Shown in pieces: positions 6,519-13,533 of a stretch of DNA of 16,382 nt. Every line of letters begins with the position of its first letter. Positions within the stretch are counted from its first letter, which is position 1. Source of the stretch: an uncultured Oscillibacter sp. (lineage in GTDB: Bacteria > Bacillota > Clostridia > Oscillospirales > Oscillospiraceae); assembly GCA_900551885.1 (NCBI GenBank), contig URXS01000039.1, positions 1 through 16,382 of the forward strand, in the 5' to 3' direction. The translations under genes were made by a program, and so were the position numbers. The notes under the pieces were generated by a model. It did not search any database. It was not told where the DNA came from and worked only from the letters and a program-made list of their open reading frames with translations.

Positions 6519-7373
6519 TTACTGCTCGACGGGGAACTCCAGAATCCCGGCAGCGCCGGCGGCAATGGAGTACTCCGGGAACACCAGGACGGGATCACCG
6601 TCCGCATTGATATAGAAGCTGGTGGTTTCATCCACGGTGGTGAAACCGCCCTGGTCCGCCGGGAAGAAGTAGTCGAAGCCGTCAGCCTCGATCTGAGCGG
6701 CCATGCCCGCCTTCACGGCGTCATTGCAGATCTCCACCCAGTTCTCACCCAGCACGTCTTCCAGGGTAATGTCCCGGTCGTTCTCCAGGTCCAGATTGTA
6801 GCAGTACCGCTGCTCATTGGCGCTGACCCAGCACTCCGCAAAGTTCACCACAAAGGAGACGGTGGTGTCGGTCTGGCTCTTGATCTCATAGTTGATGATC
6901 ACGTCCATCTTCCGGTCACCCCACTGCTCCTCCGTGCCGCCGGTGGCAAAGAAAGCCTCCTTATAGTCGTCCCAGTCCTGCTGGGCCTTGGCCATGTGGG
7001 CGTCCACCCGCTCCTGGATTTCCGCGTTGATCCGATCCGCCACGTCGCTGTCGGCCTCTACCTCGGGAACGGAGACATCGTAGTCAATGCCGTCCTCCAC
7101 CGTCTCAAAGTTGCGGACTGTCAGAACCTGGAATAGTCCGCCCAGCACCGGAACATCTGCCGCCGCCGCGGCAAAGGTGGACGACAGGTTCAGCGCCCCC
7201 ACCAGTACCGCCAGGCACGCCGCACAGGTACCTACTGTACGGTACAAGGGCCGCCGAACCGCCCGGCGATGGGCCGCCTGCCCCTGGCGGATACCGGCCT
7301 GCACCCGGTCGTCCAGCTCCTCCGGGATGGGAATGTTCTCATAGTCCTTTTTTGCCTGATTGAATTCTTTCAT
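6519..7373 (-). CDS. rsiV: RsiV-like anti-sigma factor (lysozyme receptor type, DUF3298)
   Basis: A 284-residue single-pass membrane protein, nearly the same length and layout as B. subtilis RsiV. The cytoplasmic N-terminus has the family pattern KKDYENIPIPEELDDRV (9-24), then basic residues, one membrane segment (about 46-66) followed by a signal-peptidase-like stretch STFAAAAAD (65-73), then an extracellular DUF4163/DUF3298 pair (NFETVEDGIDYDVSVPEV, then LEDVLGENW and the FPEYSIAAGAAG end). In B. subtilis RsiV holds SigV until lysozyme binds; signal peptidase and RasP then degrade it. The start ATG 7373 overlaps the sigma factor stop as ATGA, and GGAAGGAG lies about 10 bases upstream. The extracellular ligand is inferred from the family. 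Confidence 0.88.
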   Translation of the reverse strand: MKEFNQAKKDYENIPIPEELDDRVQAGIRQGQAAHRRAVRRPLYRTVGTCAACLAVLVGALNLSSTFAAAAADVPVLGGLFQVLTVRNFETVEDGIDYDVSVPEVEADSDVADRINAEIQERVDAHMAKAQQDWDDYKEAFFATGGTEEQWGDRKMDVIINYEIKSQTDTTVSFVVNFAECWVSANEQRYCYNLDLENDRDITLEDVLGENWVEICNDAVKAGMAAQIEADGFDYFFPADQGGFTTVDETTSFYINADGDPVLVFPEYSIAAGAAGILEFPVEQ

Positions 7374-7867
7374 GCTTCATTCGCTCCTTCCATTGATACC
7401 CGTAACTTTTTCAGGCCCGTGTACAGCCGCGTCTTCACCGTGTTGAGATTACAGCCGGTGATGTCGCTGATCTCCTTCAGAGACAGCTCCTCATAAAACC
7501 GCAGCTTTATGATGGTACTCACCTCCGGCGGCAGCGCCTCCACCCGGCGGGCCAGATCCCCGTCCGCCGGCAGCGGGTCTTCATAGCTGCCGGCGTCCAG
7601 GACCTCCGGCGGCACCAGAGTCACCAGCTTCCGCCGCCGCAGAGCATCCATGCACACGTTGACCAAAATGCGGTAAAACCAGGTGCGCATGGCGTCCGCT
7701 TCCCGAAGGCTTTCCTGTCGTTCCAGTGCCCTGCAGACAGCGGCCTGCACCGCGTCCAGAGCCTCTTCCCTGTCTTGGAGATAGCTGTAAGCCAGACGAT
7801 AGAACCGCGCCTGATTTTCCACAAGGAAATCGGTCAGTTGTCGTTCCGATACATGTGTCACGTTCAT
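7370..7867 (-). CDS. sigV: ECF sigma factor, SigV-like
   Basis: A 165-residue group 4 sigma factor with only regions 2 and 4. Region 2 spans about 17-80 (ARFYRLAYSYLQDREEALDAV, then AMRTWFYRILVN and the basic end ALRRRK). Region 4 spans about 110-158, with LPPEVSTIIKLRFYEELSLK and the helix-turn-helix GCNLNTVKTRLYTGLKKLR. It should redirect RNA polymerase to envelope-stress promoters when its anti-sigma partner is destroyed. The start at ATG 7867 follows AAAGGA at short spacing (about 3 bases from GG); GTG 7861 has better spacing and is a possible alternative. The frame is open upstream to TTG 7930, but that would run through the promoter. It overlaps rsiV by four bases, consistent with balanced co-expression. 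Confidence 0.92.
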   Translation of the reverse strand: MNVTHVSERQLTDFLVENQARFYRLAYSYLQDREEALDAVQAAVCRALERQESLREADAMRTWFYRILVNVCMDALRRRKLVTLVPPEVLDAGSYEDPLPADGDLARRVEALPPEVSTIIKLRFYEELSLKEISDITGCNLNTVKTRLYTGLKKLRVSMEGANEA

Positions 7868-7895
7868 GGTCCTTTCTGTTTCGTTCTGTCTAATA

Positions 7896-7923
7896 GACGT
7901 GGCGGGGCGGCAAAAAGTTTGAA
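7896..7923 (-). promoter_or_regulatory. ECF-type autoregulatory promoter of sigV-rsiV
   Basis: On the minus strand TTCAAAC (7917-7923) followed by a T-run matches the ECF -35 core AAC, and CGTC (7896-7899), followed by TATT, matches the -10 core. They are 17 bases apart from AAC to CGTC, as in SigV/SigW/SigM promoters. It lies about 30 bases before the sigma gene, so the sigma factor probably drives its own operon. Confidence 0.68.
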
Positions 7924-7938
7924 GGAACAAAAAATTTT

Positions 7939-7970
7939 AAAAAAGACGCCCGCCTTTTCAGGCGGGCGTC
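7939..7970 (-). terminator. Intrinsic terminator of the TetR-efflux operon
   Basis: On the minus strand GACGCCCGCC and GGCGGGCGTC form a perfect 10-bp stem around a 6-base loop (plus-strand 7945-7970), followed by six T's. It starts 3 bases after the permease stop and ends just before the -35 of the sigV promoter, keeping the two operons apart. Confidence 0.95.
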
Positions 7971-7973
7971 AGA

Positions 7974-9209
7974 TCATTCATACCGCAGAGCGTCGATGGG
8001 GTTGAGTCTTGCCGCTTTATTGGCGGGCAGGTAACCAAACAGGATCCCGATACCCACGGATACACCAAAGCTGATGGCAACATCCCCCACACTGGGTACA
8101 GCGCTGAAGGTAACATTGCTAACACCAGAAGTCATCAAGCTGCCCACCAAAGCCGTAGCCACAGCAGCCAATGCCAGGCCGAAGAGGATTCCCAGCACGC
8201 CGCCCACAGCGGAGGTGGTTCCGGCCTCGATGACGAACTGACTGCGGATATCCCTCTGCTTGGCGCCCAGGGACTTGCGGATGCCGATCTCCCTCGTCCG
8301 CTCCGTGACGGACACCAGCATGATGTTCATGATGCCGATGCCACCCACCAGCAGCGAGATGGCGGCGATGGCCACCAGCACGATCATCATGGTGTTCATC
8401 ATGGTGTTCATGGCATCCATCATCTCCGCGGAGGTCATGACCATGTAGTAATCCGTGGACTGATAGGTCTTCAGCAGCCGGTTTTCTATGATGCCCTTGG
8501 CGGTGGCTGCCGTGTCCCGGTTGGTACTGGTCATCAGATACATGTCCTGATAAGCTGCGCCGCCCAGAAGGCGCTGGGCATTCTCATAGGGGATATAGAC
8601 CTTGTCGTCCCCGCTGCCCTCGGTGTTATCGGCGCTTTGTTCCAGAATGCCCACCACTGTATAGGGAACGCCACTGATCGATAGGCTCTTGCCCAAGGCA
8701 TCCCCCCGGAAGGCCTCCTGCTCCAGATAAGAGCCGATCACACAGACGTTCTGGCGGCGGTCCACGTCGATGTATCGCAGGAACCGGCCCTCTTCCAGAG
8801 TCTCACCCTGCATGGTCTTCTGGGTGTCGGATTTAAAAAAGGATTCACTGACGCCATACACACTGGTCCGGTCAAAGGTATCTGTGCCGCTGCGGACCTT
8901 GGCGCTGGCGGAGACATAGGGGGAAACGCCGAAGAGGTACTGGGGATACTGGTCCACCAGCTCATACAGATCGTCGGCGTCTACATCCCGGGTACCGCCC
9001 TCGCCCCGGGGCCAGACCATGACCTGAATCAGATTGGAACCCAGGGTCTCAAACTGCTCGTTCATCATGTTGGTCATGCCGTTGCCCAGGGACAGGATCA
9101 CAATGACGGCACCGACGCCGATGATGATGCCCAGCATGGTGAGGAAAGCCCGCATTTTGCTGGTGCGCAGAGAGTTGAGGGCCAGCTTGAAGGATTGTCC
9201 GAAATTCAC
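7974..9209 (-). CDS. MacB/FtsX-type ABC transporter permease
   Basis: A 411-residue permease of the MacB class. It has an N-terminal membrane helix (about 20-42, MRAFLTMLGIIIGVGAVIVI), a large extracytoplasmic MacB_PCD-like domain (about 45-265) and three C-terminal helices. The first of these includes the family signature VGGIGIMNIMLVSVTERTRE, with IGIRKSLGAK after it, and the chain ends with PANKAARLNPIDALRYE. Unlike Gram-negative MacB the ATPase is a separate protein. It starts at GTG 9209 with AGGAGGTG five bases upstream and overlaps the ATPase stop as GTGA, so the two are coupled. With the ATPase and adaptor it should form a mechanotransmission-type exporter of peptides, drugs or lipids; the cargo is unknown. 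Confidence 0.93.
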   Translation of the reverse strand: MNFGQSFKLALNSLRTSKMRAFLTMLGIIIGVGAVIVILSLGNGMTNMMNEQFETLGSNLIQVMVWPRGEGGTRDVDADDLYELVDQYPQYLFGVSPYVSASAKVRSGTDTFDRTSVYGVSESFFKSDTQKTMQGETLEEGRFLRYIDVDRRQNVCVIGSYLEQEAFRGDALGKSLSISGVPYTVVGILEQSADNTEGSGDDKVYIPYENAQRLLGGAAYQDMYLMTSTNRDTAATAKGIIENRLLKTYQSTDYYMVMTSAEMMDAMNTMMNTMMIVLVAIAAISLLVGGIGIMNIMLVSVTERTREIGIRKSLGAKQRDIRSQFVIEAGTTSAVGGVLGILFGLALAAVATALVGSLMTSGVSNVTFSAVPSVGDVAISFGVSVGIGILFGYLPANKAARLNPIDALRYE

Positions 9210-9943
9210 AGGCCCACCTCCTCGTCGTCCTCGTGAGGCTGGACTACGGCTTGGGGATCACTGGCGTCTCCGTCGTAGATGATCTTTCCGTCCTGGAGCC
9301 GCACAATCCGCCGGGCCTTCACGGCAATGGAGTTGTCATGGGTGATCAGGACCACGGTGTCTCCTTCCCGGTTCAACTGCTGGAGAAATCGCAATACCTC
9401 CCGGCCAGTGCGGGAATCCAGGGCGCCGGTGGGCTCATCGGCCAGGATGACGGACGGCTTCCCCGCCAGCGCCCGGGCGATGGACACCCGCTGCTGCTGG
9501 CCGCCAGAGAGCTGACTGGGTAGATTCCGGCGCTTGTCGGCCAAACCCACTCGCTCCAGAGACTGCAGGGCCCGGGTATGACGCTCCTCGGCACTGACGC
9601 CGGCGTACAGCAGCGGCAGCTCCACATTTTCCTGGACCGTCAGCTTGGGGATCAAATTATACTGCTGGAAAATGAAGCCCAGCATTTTATTGCGGATCTC
9701 CGCCTGCTGGTCGTCCTCCATGGTAGATACATCGATACCGCCAAGATGGTAGGTACCGGAGGTGGGCACATCCAGGCAGCCGATGATGTTCATGGCGGTG
9801 GACTTGCCGGAACCGGAGGAACCTACGATGGCTACGAACTCCCCCCGGTCCACGGTCAGATTGATCCCGTCCAGGGCGTGCACGGTCTCCTCGCCCATCT
9901 GGTAGATCTTATAGACGTCTTTCAGCTCAATGAGGTGCTCCAT
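9206..9943 (-). CDS. ABC transporter ATP-binding protein, MacB/LolD class
   Basis: A 245-residue nucleotide-binding subunit that powers the downstream permease. All motifs are present: Walker A GSSGSGKST (41-49), Q-loop FQQYNL (92-97), signature LSGGQQQR (145-152), Walker B VILADEP with Glu170, and the switch His202 in LITHD. The block DEPTGALDSRTG and the overall length are typical of the MacB/LolD/FtsE group. A short acidic tail (HEDDEEVGL) follows the domain. It begins at ATG 9943 with GGAGG eight bases upstream, four bases after the adaptor stop, and ends overlapping the permease start. Confidence 0.95.
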   Translation of the reverse strand: MEHLIELKDVYKIYQMGEETVHALDGINLTVDRGEFVAIVGSSGSGKSTAMNIIGCLDVPTSGTYHLGGIDVSTMEDDQQAEIRNKMLGFIFQQYNLIPKLTVQENVELPLLYAGVSAEERHTRALQSLERVGLADKRRNLPSQLSGGQQQRVSIARALAGKPSVILADEPTGALDSRTGREVLRFLQQLNREGDTVVLITHDNSIAVKARRIVRLQDGKIIYDGDASDPQAVVQPHEDDEEVGL

Positions 9944-9947
9944 GGGA

Positions 9948-11594
9948 TCAGCCTCCTGATGTCATCAGATCCATCAGGCTGGAGGCCTGGTTCTCGATCA
10001 GGACGATGTCGCCCTCCTCCAGGCCGTCGGTCACCTCGATGTACATATCGTCGTTGCGGCCCAGCGTCACCTCCCGGGTTTCCAGCTTGGTGATGTCCAC
10101 CACGGCGGTATTGTCTTCATTCATGGCGCCGGGACCGGGTACGGTGACCACATTCCCACGGCCCACCGCGTCCACAGGGATGCACAGGGCATCGGGGATC
10201 TCCTCGCCGATGATCTTGGCGGAGACATTCATGCCGGGGCGCAGGTCGCCGTAATCCTCCAGGATAATGGTAACAGGGTAGCTGGTGGCGCCGCCCACGG
10301 TGGTGCCGCTGATACTGATGGTATCCACCACACCGGTGAAGGTCTGCCCCTCCAGGGCGTCGGCGGTGATTTCCACCTTCTGGCCCTCCTCCACCTTGCC
10401 GATGTCCAGTTCATCCACAGCCATTTCCAGCTTCAGGTAGCTCAGGTCGTAGATCACCGCCAGGGTACCGGAGGCGGCGCCGTCCACCTTGTCGCCGGCC
10501 TTGAAGTTCTTTTCGATGACAGTGCCGGCAATGGGGGCGGTGATGTTATAGTCGTCCACAGAATCGGAGGCGGTACCGGCGGAGAGCTGGGCAGACTCCA
10601 AATTCAGCCGGGCACTTTCGATCTGGTCCCGAATGGTCTCGGACTCCACTGTGCACAGCACATCCCCCTTGGTGACGGTGGCACCAGCCAGCTTGTTCAG
10701 ATCGTTGATGGTACCGGCGGCAGTGGCGTAGACAATAGAGGATGCCGGCATAGCCACCGGCGTGTCGCCGTAACTGGTATAGTTGCCGATGACGGCAGTG
10801 GCGGTGAAGGCGTCGGAGACCGCGCCTGGGTTGTTGAGCCGCACCCGGACGGAGACCGCCTGTTTGCCGTTGGCGGTAATGGCGCTGGAGTCGGAAATAT
10901 AGGTCACAGTACCCATCTGGGTGCCGTCAAAGCCGTCAATGAAAATGGTGGCCTGCTGCCCAATGTAAAAGTCGCTGGGCTCCGCGAAGGCAAACAGGAA
11001 ATCCATCGTCAGTTCCGTGCTGGCCACCACCTTGGCGATCTGGGTGCCTGCGGTAACGCTCTGGCCATTGTGGACATAGATCTCCCCGATCACACCGCTG
11101 AGCGGCGCCGTGGGATGCAGGGCCTCCTGGGCCTGCTGATAGCTGAGCCGGGCCTGTTCCACGGAGATCTCCGCCCGGGATACGGAGTCCTGGGCGTCGC
11201 TGCTGTCCATGGCGTAAAGCAGCGCTCCCTTGTCAACCAGGTCCCCCACTTCGAAGGGAGACTCCTGAATCTCGCCGGAAATCAGCGTGGTGACATTATA
11301 CGAGTCAGCAGGCTCCAGGGTGGCGGTGCCAGACACGCTGACCGTCAGATCCTGCCGGGCGGCGGTGGCGACCAGATATGTACCGGCCAACTGACTGTTG
11401 ACATTCTTCTTCAGGCTGGACACACAGCCAGCCACGATAGCGGCCACCACCAGCAGGGCCACCAAAATCTTCAGCCACCGCTTGCCCTTCTTGCTCTTGG
11501 GCAAATGGGGCTTCCACTTTTTCTTTGTCTCCGGCGTCTGGACCGGCGCCGTCTCCAGCTCTTCCGCAGGTTCCTTCATCAGTTCCTTTTCCAT
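9948..11594 (-). CDS. Efflux adaptor (HlyD/MacA-like) with duplicated lipoyl and barrel modules
   Basis: A 548-residue membrane-anchored adaptor of the kind that works with MacB-like exporters. It has a 40-residue basic cytoplasmic tail, one membrane anchor (about 40-58), and then two copies of the adaptor unit. Module A has lipoyl halves at about 103-128 and 161-188 (TAPLSGVIGEIYVHNGQSV) and a barrel at 190-270. Module B has lipoyl halves at about 285-316 and 350-380 (ITAPIAGTVIEKNFKAGDKV) and a barrel at 383-463, followed by a membrane-proximal-like domain to the end. The helical hairpins between lipoyl halves are short, as expected without an outer-membrane channel to reach. Most adaptors have one module and about 350-420 residues. 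The start is ATG 11594 with AAGGAGA six bases upstream, 16 bases after the TetR gene. Confidence 0.9.
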   Translation of the reverse strand: MEKELMKEPAEELETAPVQTPETKKKWKPHLPKSKKGKRWLKILVALLVVAAIVAGCVSSLKKNVNSQLAGTYLVATAARQDLTVSVSGTATLEPADSYNVTTLISGEIQESPFEVGDLVDKGALLYAMDSSDAQDSVSRAEISVEQARLSYQQAQEALHPTAPLSGVIGEIYVHNGQSVTAGTQIAKVVASTELTMDFLFAFAEPSDFYIGQQATIFIDGFDGTQMGTVTYISDSSAITANGKQAVSVRVRLNNPGAVSDAFTATAVIGNYTSYGDTPVAMPASSIVYATAAGTINDLNKLAGATVTKGDVLCTVESETIRDQIESARLNLESAQLSAGTASDSVDDYNITAPIAGTVIEKNFKAGDKVDGAASGTLAVIYDLSYLKLEMAVDELDIGKVEEGQKVEITADALEGQTFTGVVDTISISGTTVGGATSYPVTIILEDYGDLRPGMNVSAKIIGEEIPDALCIPVDAVGRGNVVTVPGPGAMNEDNTAVVDITKLETREVTLGRNDDMYIEVTDGLEEGDIVLIENQASSLMDLMTSGG

Positions 11595-11610
11595 AACAAT
11601 CTCCTTGCTC

Positions 11611-12231
11611 TCAGTTTTCCGGCGGCGTCTTGCCCATGCCCCGCCGCAGAATATTCAGTACATTTTCCAGCCGTTCCCGGGTACCGGGAGCGGCGCCAGA
11701 CTGCAAGCCGGCATAGACCATGGGCACTGTGGTACTCAGCAAAATCCCCAGGATGTCTCCCAGGTCCCGTTCCTGCCGCAAATCCAGCAGATCCGGATTC
11801 ACCGCGCCCTTCAGCCGCTCCAAAATGGCGCAGGGGTCCAGCATTCCCATCAGTCCGGTCTTCTGCATGCCCTGATTGCAGTGGAGGATGCGGGCCATAG
11901 CCCCCATCTCCCCCAGGTGCTGGGCACCGCTCTTGGCCTCCAGGTAGTCATACAGGTCCAGCAGGGCCTGAAAGATATCCCCTTTTCGGCGTAACAGAAG
12001 CTCTTCGATGACCATTACCATCTGGTCCACATAACCCCGCAGCAGGTACCGGAACAAGTCCTCTTTGTCCTGGAAGTACATATAGAAGCTGCCCCGGGGG
12101 ATACCGGCTTCCTTGATGATCTGGTTGATAGAGGCCTCATTGAAGGGCCGGCTGGAAAATTCCCGGGTGGCCGCCTCCAGCAGTTTCTCCTGCTTTTCCT
12201 GAGGCAGGTTCAAAAACGTGCTGCTCGGCAC
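11611..12231 (-). CDS. TetR-family transcriptional regulator of the efflux operon
   Basis: A 206-residue TetR/AcrR repressor. The N-terminal helix-turn-helix (about 10-57) is clear: KLLEAATREFSSRPFNEASI, then IIKEAGIPRGSFYMYFQDKEDLF. The all-helical C-terminal part should bind an inducer and dimerise. It is first in the operon, 16 bases before the adaptor, so it probably represses its own promoter and the exporter until a substrate appears. The start was set at GTG 12231 because AGGAGG (12239-12244) lies seven bases upstream; a TTG at 12249 would put that site inside the gene. Its likely operator is the paired palindrome at 12349-12393. Confidence 0.93.
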   Translation of the reverse strand: MPSSTFLNLPQEKQEKLLEAATREFSSRPFNEASINQIIKEAGIPRGSFYMYFQDKEDLFRYLLRGYVDQMVMVIEELLLRRKGDIFQALLDLYDYLEAKSGAQHLGEMGAMARILHCNQGMQKTGLMGMLDPCAILERLKGAVNPDLLDLRQERDLGDILGILLSTTVPMVYAGLQSGAAPGTRERLENVLNILRRGMGKTPPEN

Positions 12232-12348
12232 GGCACTCCCTCCTCTCAAATACTACGATATGACGGCGTTCCTTTCTTCATCCCGTCTGTGATTGTGCGC
12301 CTTCCACCAGGGGGAAGGTCAAGGAAAATCATTCAACAGGCAAAAAGA

Positions 12349-12393
12349 AATGTGACAACCTGTCGCCTATCATAGCTGACAGGTTGTCACATT
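12349..12393. promoter_or_regulatory. Paired-palindrome operator of the TetR operon
   Basis: A perfect inverted repeat of 16-base arms (12349-12364 and 12378-12393) with a 13-base centre. Each arm also contains its own small palindrome: TGACAACCTGTCG (12353-12365, one base off) and TGACAGGTTGTCA (12377-12389, perfect), centres 24 bp apart. The -10 box of the TetR promoter lies between them. This fits two repressor dimers covering the promoter. A minus-strand T-rich run (TTTCTTTTTG) follows the repeat, so it could also act as a terminator for the exonuclease gene upstream. Confidence 0.7.
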
Positions 12394-12397
12394 GCAA
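12369..12397 (-). promoter_or_regulatory. Sigma-A promoter of the TetR-efflux operon
   Basis: On the minus strand TTGCAA (12392-12397) and TATGAT (12369-12374) are 17 bases apart. Transcription would start near 12362, about 130 bases before the GTG start. The two operator palindromes fill the spacer and the start site. Confidence 0.68.
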
Positions 12398-12405
12398 CCC
12401 CTTCC

Positions 12406-12426
12406 GAAAAAATTCACAATTTTTTC
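12406..12426. repeat. Small A/T inverted repeat at the exonuclease stop
   Basis: GAAAAAATT (12406-12414) and AATTTTTTC (12418-12426) are a perfect 9-bp inverted repeat around CAC, overlapping the stop codon of the exonuclease gene. The stem is nearly all A-T and would be weak as a terminator. Confidence 0.45.
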
Positions 12427-13108
12427 ACACTCCCCCGGCCTCATACAGCGGTCGCTGCCGCTGATAAGGCTGGGTCCGGTAGGTGACGGAGGAGATCGGC
12501 TTACCGGAAAGGCCGTACTTGGGATGGGTGCCAAACAGGTCGATATACCGGTCCAGGTCCGCCCGCTCCGCCTCCATGGCTCCCAATAACGCCAGGGCGG
12601 CCCGGGCATCATCCACCGCCCGGTGGCTGTTGATCGCGTCCGTCAGGCCAAAGGCGGCGATGGCGTCGCTGAGGCGGTGGGGATAGTCCCGCCGGTCCCG
12701 ATACACCGTCAAAAGGTCCAGGAACCGGGGCGGGCCCAGGATGCCCGCCCGGCCCAAAGGCCGAAGGAAGTAGTAGAGAAAGCTCAGGTCGAACTGGGCG
12801 TTGTAGGCCGCCAGCAGCGGACGCTCCGCTCCCTCCAGCAGACGGCAGAAGTCCTCCGCCGCTCTGGGCTTCTCCACGCCCTCCGCCTCCAGCTCCTCCG
12901 CCGTGATACCGGTCAGGTCCGTGATAAAGGGCGGTAGGGTCCTCCCCGGCGACAGGCGGATGAGATCGTCGATGGCGGCTGTCTCTCCTTCCGCTGTCAG
13001 GCACACGGCTCCCAGCTCGATGATCTCGTCATGGACAAAGTCAATACCGGTGGTCTCGGTGTCAAACACCACAATGCGGTCAAATTGCTTCAGCAGCCGT
13101 GTGGTCAT
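12425..13108 (-). CDS. DnaQ-like 3'-5' exonuclease, DEDDh family
   Basis: A 227-residue stand-alone exonuclease of the DNA polymerase III epsilon-like fold. The catalytic set is complete: Asp16 and Glu18 in VFDTETTG, Asp107 in YNAQFD, and His162 and Asp167 in SHRAVDD. It should degrade single-stranded DNA or RNA ends in a two-metal reaction. The exact role (proofreading, repair or RNA trimming) cannot be told, since PolC-type polymerases carry their own exonuclease. After the domain there is a basic, Tyr/Gln-rich tail (YRTQPYQRQRPLYEAGGV). I chose ATG 13108 for the GGGGGG site six bases upstream; an ATG at 13138 would lie within the leader. It has its own promoter at 13141-13169. Confidence 0.9.
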   Translation of the reverse strand: MTTRLLKQFDRIVVFDTETTGIDFVHDEIIELGAVCLTAEGETAAIDDLIRLSPGRTLPPFITDLTGITAEELEAEGVEKPRAAEDFCRLLEGAERPLLAAYNAQFDLSFLYYFLRPLGRAGILGPPRFLDLLTVYRDRRDYPHRLSDAIAAFGLTDAINSHRAVDDARAALALLGAMEAERADLDRYIDLFGTHPKYGLSGKPISSVTYRTQPYQRQRPLYEAGGV

Positions 13109-13140
13109 AGCGGTCCCCCCTGTCGAAATTCGTCTCATTC

Positions 13141-13169
13141 AGGATAGGGCGGCGGGGTGGGTTTGTCAA
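13141..13169 (-). promoter_or_regulatory. Sigma-A promoter of the exonuclease gene
   Basis: On the minus strand a perfect TTGACA (13164-13169) and TATCCT (13141-13146) are 17 bases apart. The start codon is about 33 bases from the -10 box, so the leader is very short. Confidence 0.75.
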
Positions 13170-13183
13170 GAGGCCCCGCATAT

Positions 13184-13215
13184 GTAAAGCGGAGGACCTC
13201 TGTCCCCCGCTTCAC
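13184..13215 (-). other. Hairpin after the monooxygenase-fold gene
   Basis: On the minus strand a stem of about 14 bp with two or three G-U pairs and an AGAG loop starts 4 bases after the stop of the ABM-fold gene. It is not followed by T's. It probably protects or ends the message; the next promoter begins 15 bases on. Confidence 0.5.
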
Positions 13216-13219
13216 CTGC

Positions 13220-13504
13220 TCAGTAATTGAATTTGTCGATAGCCACACTCTCGCAGAAGTCCGCCTTCAACGCCTGGAGCTTGGCGAACAGCTCCGTCTG
13301 ACAGTGGGCCTGCTGCAGCTCCGGTGTCTCCCAAGTCTCCACCAGCAGCAAGGCGTCCGGGTCCTGGGCGTCGAAGTAGTAATCATATTTGACGTTGCCG
13401 GCCTCCTGGCGAGAGTTGGCCCGAACCCCCAGGTCCGTGACTGCCTGATAGAAGGCGTCCCGCTTTCCGCTCTTGCAGTGATAGGTGACGTTCCAGGTTA
13501 ACAT
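13220..13504 (-). CDS. Antibiotic biosynthesis monooxygenase (ABM)-fold protein, YgiN-like
   Basis: A 94-residue single-domain protein of the dimeric alpha/beta barrel superfamily. The family pattern is plain: MLTWNVTYHCKSGKRDAFYQ at the start, then RQEAGNVKYDYYFDAQDPD (about 32-50) and LLLVETWETPELQQAHCQTE (about 52-71). Relatives include quinol monooxygenases and small proteins of unknown role, so the activity is open. ATG 13504 has AAGGAGA about six bases upstream. It follows the pseudouridine synthase gene after 29 bases on the same strand and is probably co-transcribed. Longer open frames upstream lie inside that gene and were rejected. Confidence 0.88.
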   Translation of the reverse strand: MLTWNVTYHCKSGKRDAFYQAVTDLGVRANSRQEAGNVKYDYYFDAQDPDALLLVETWETPELQQAHCQTELFAKLQALKADFCESVAIDKFNY

Positions 13505-13533
13505 AAAGTATCTCCTTCCTGCGCCCTCAGCGC

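Noticed and set aside
12349..12393. The 45-bp inverted repeat as a simple terminator only
   Set aside because: The T-rich tail is suggestive, but the 13-base loop and the exact nesting of promoter boxes and smaller palindromes fit an operator better; a dual role is kept open.
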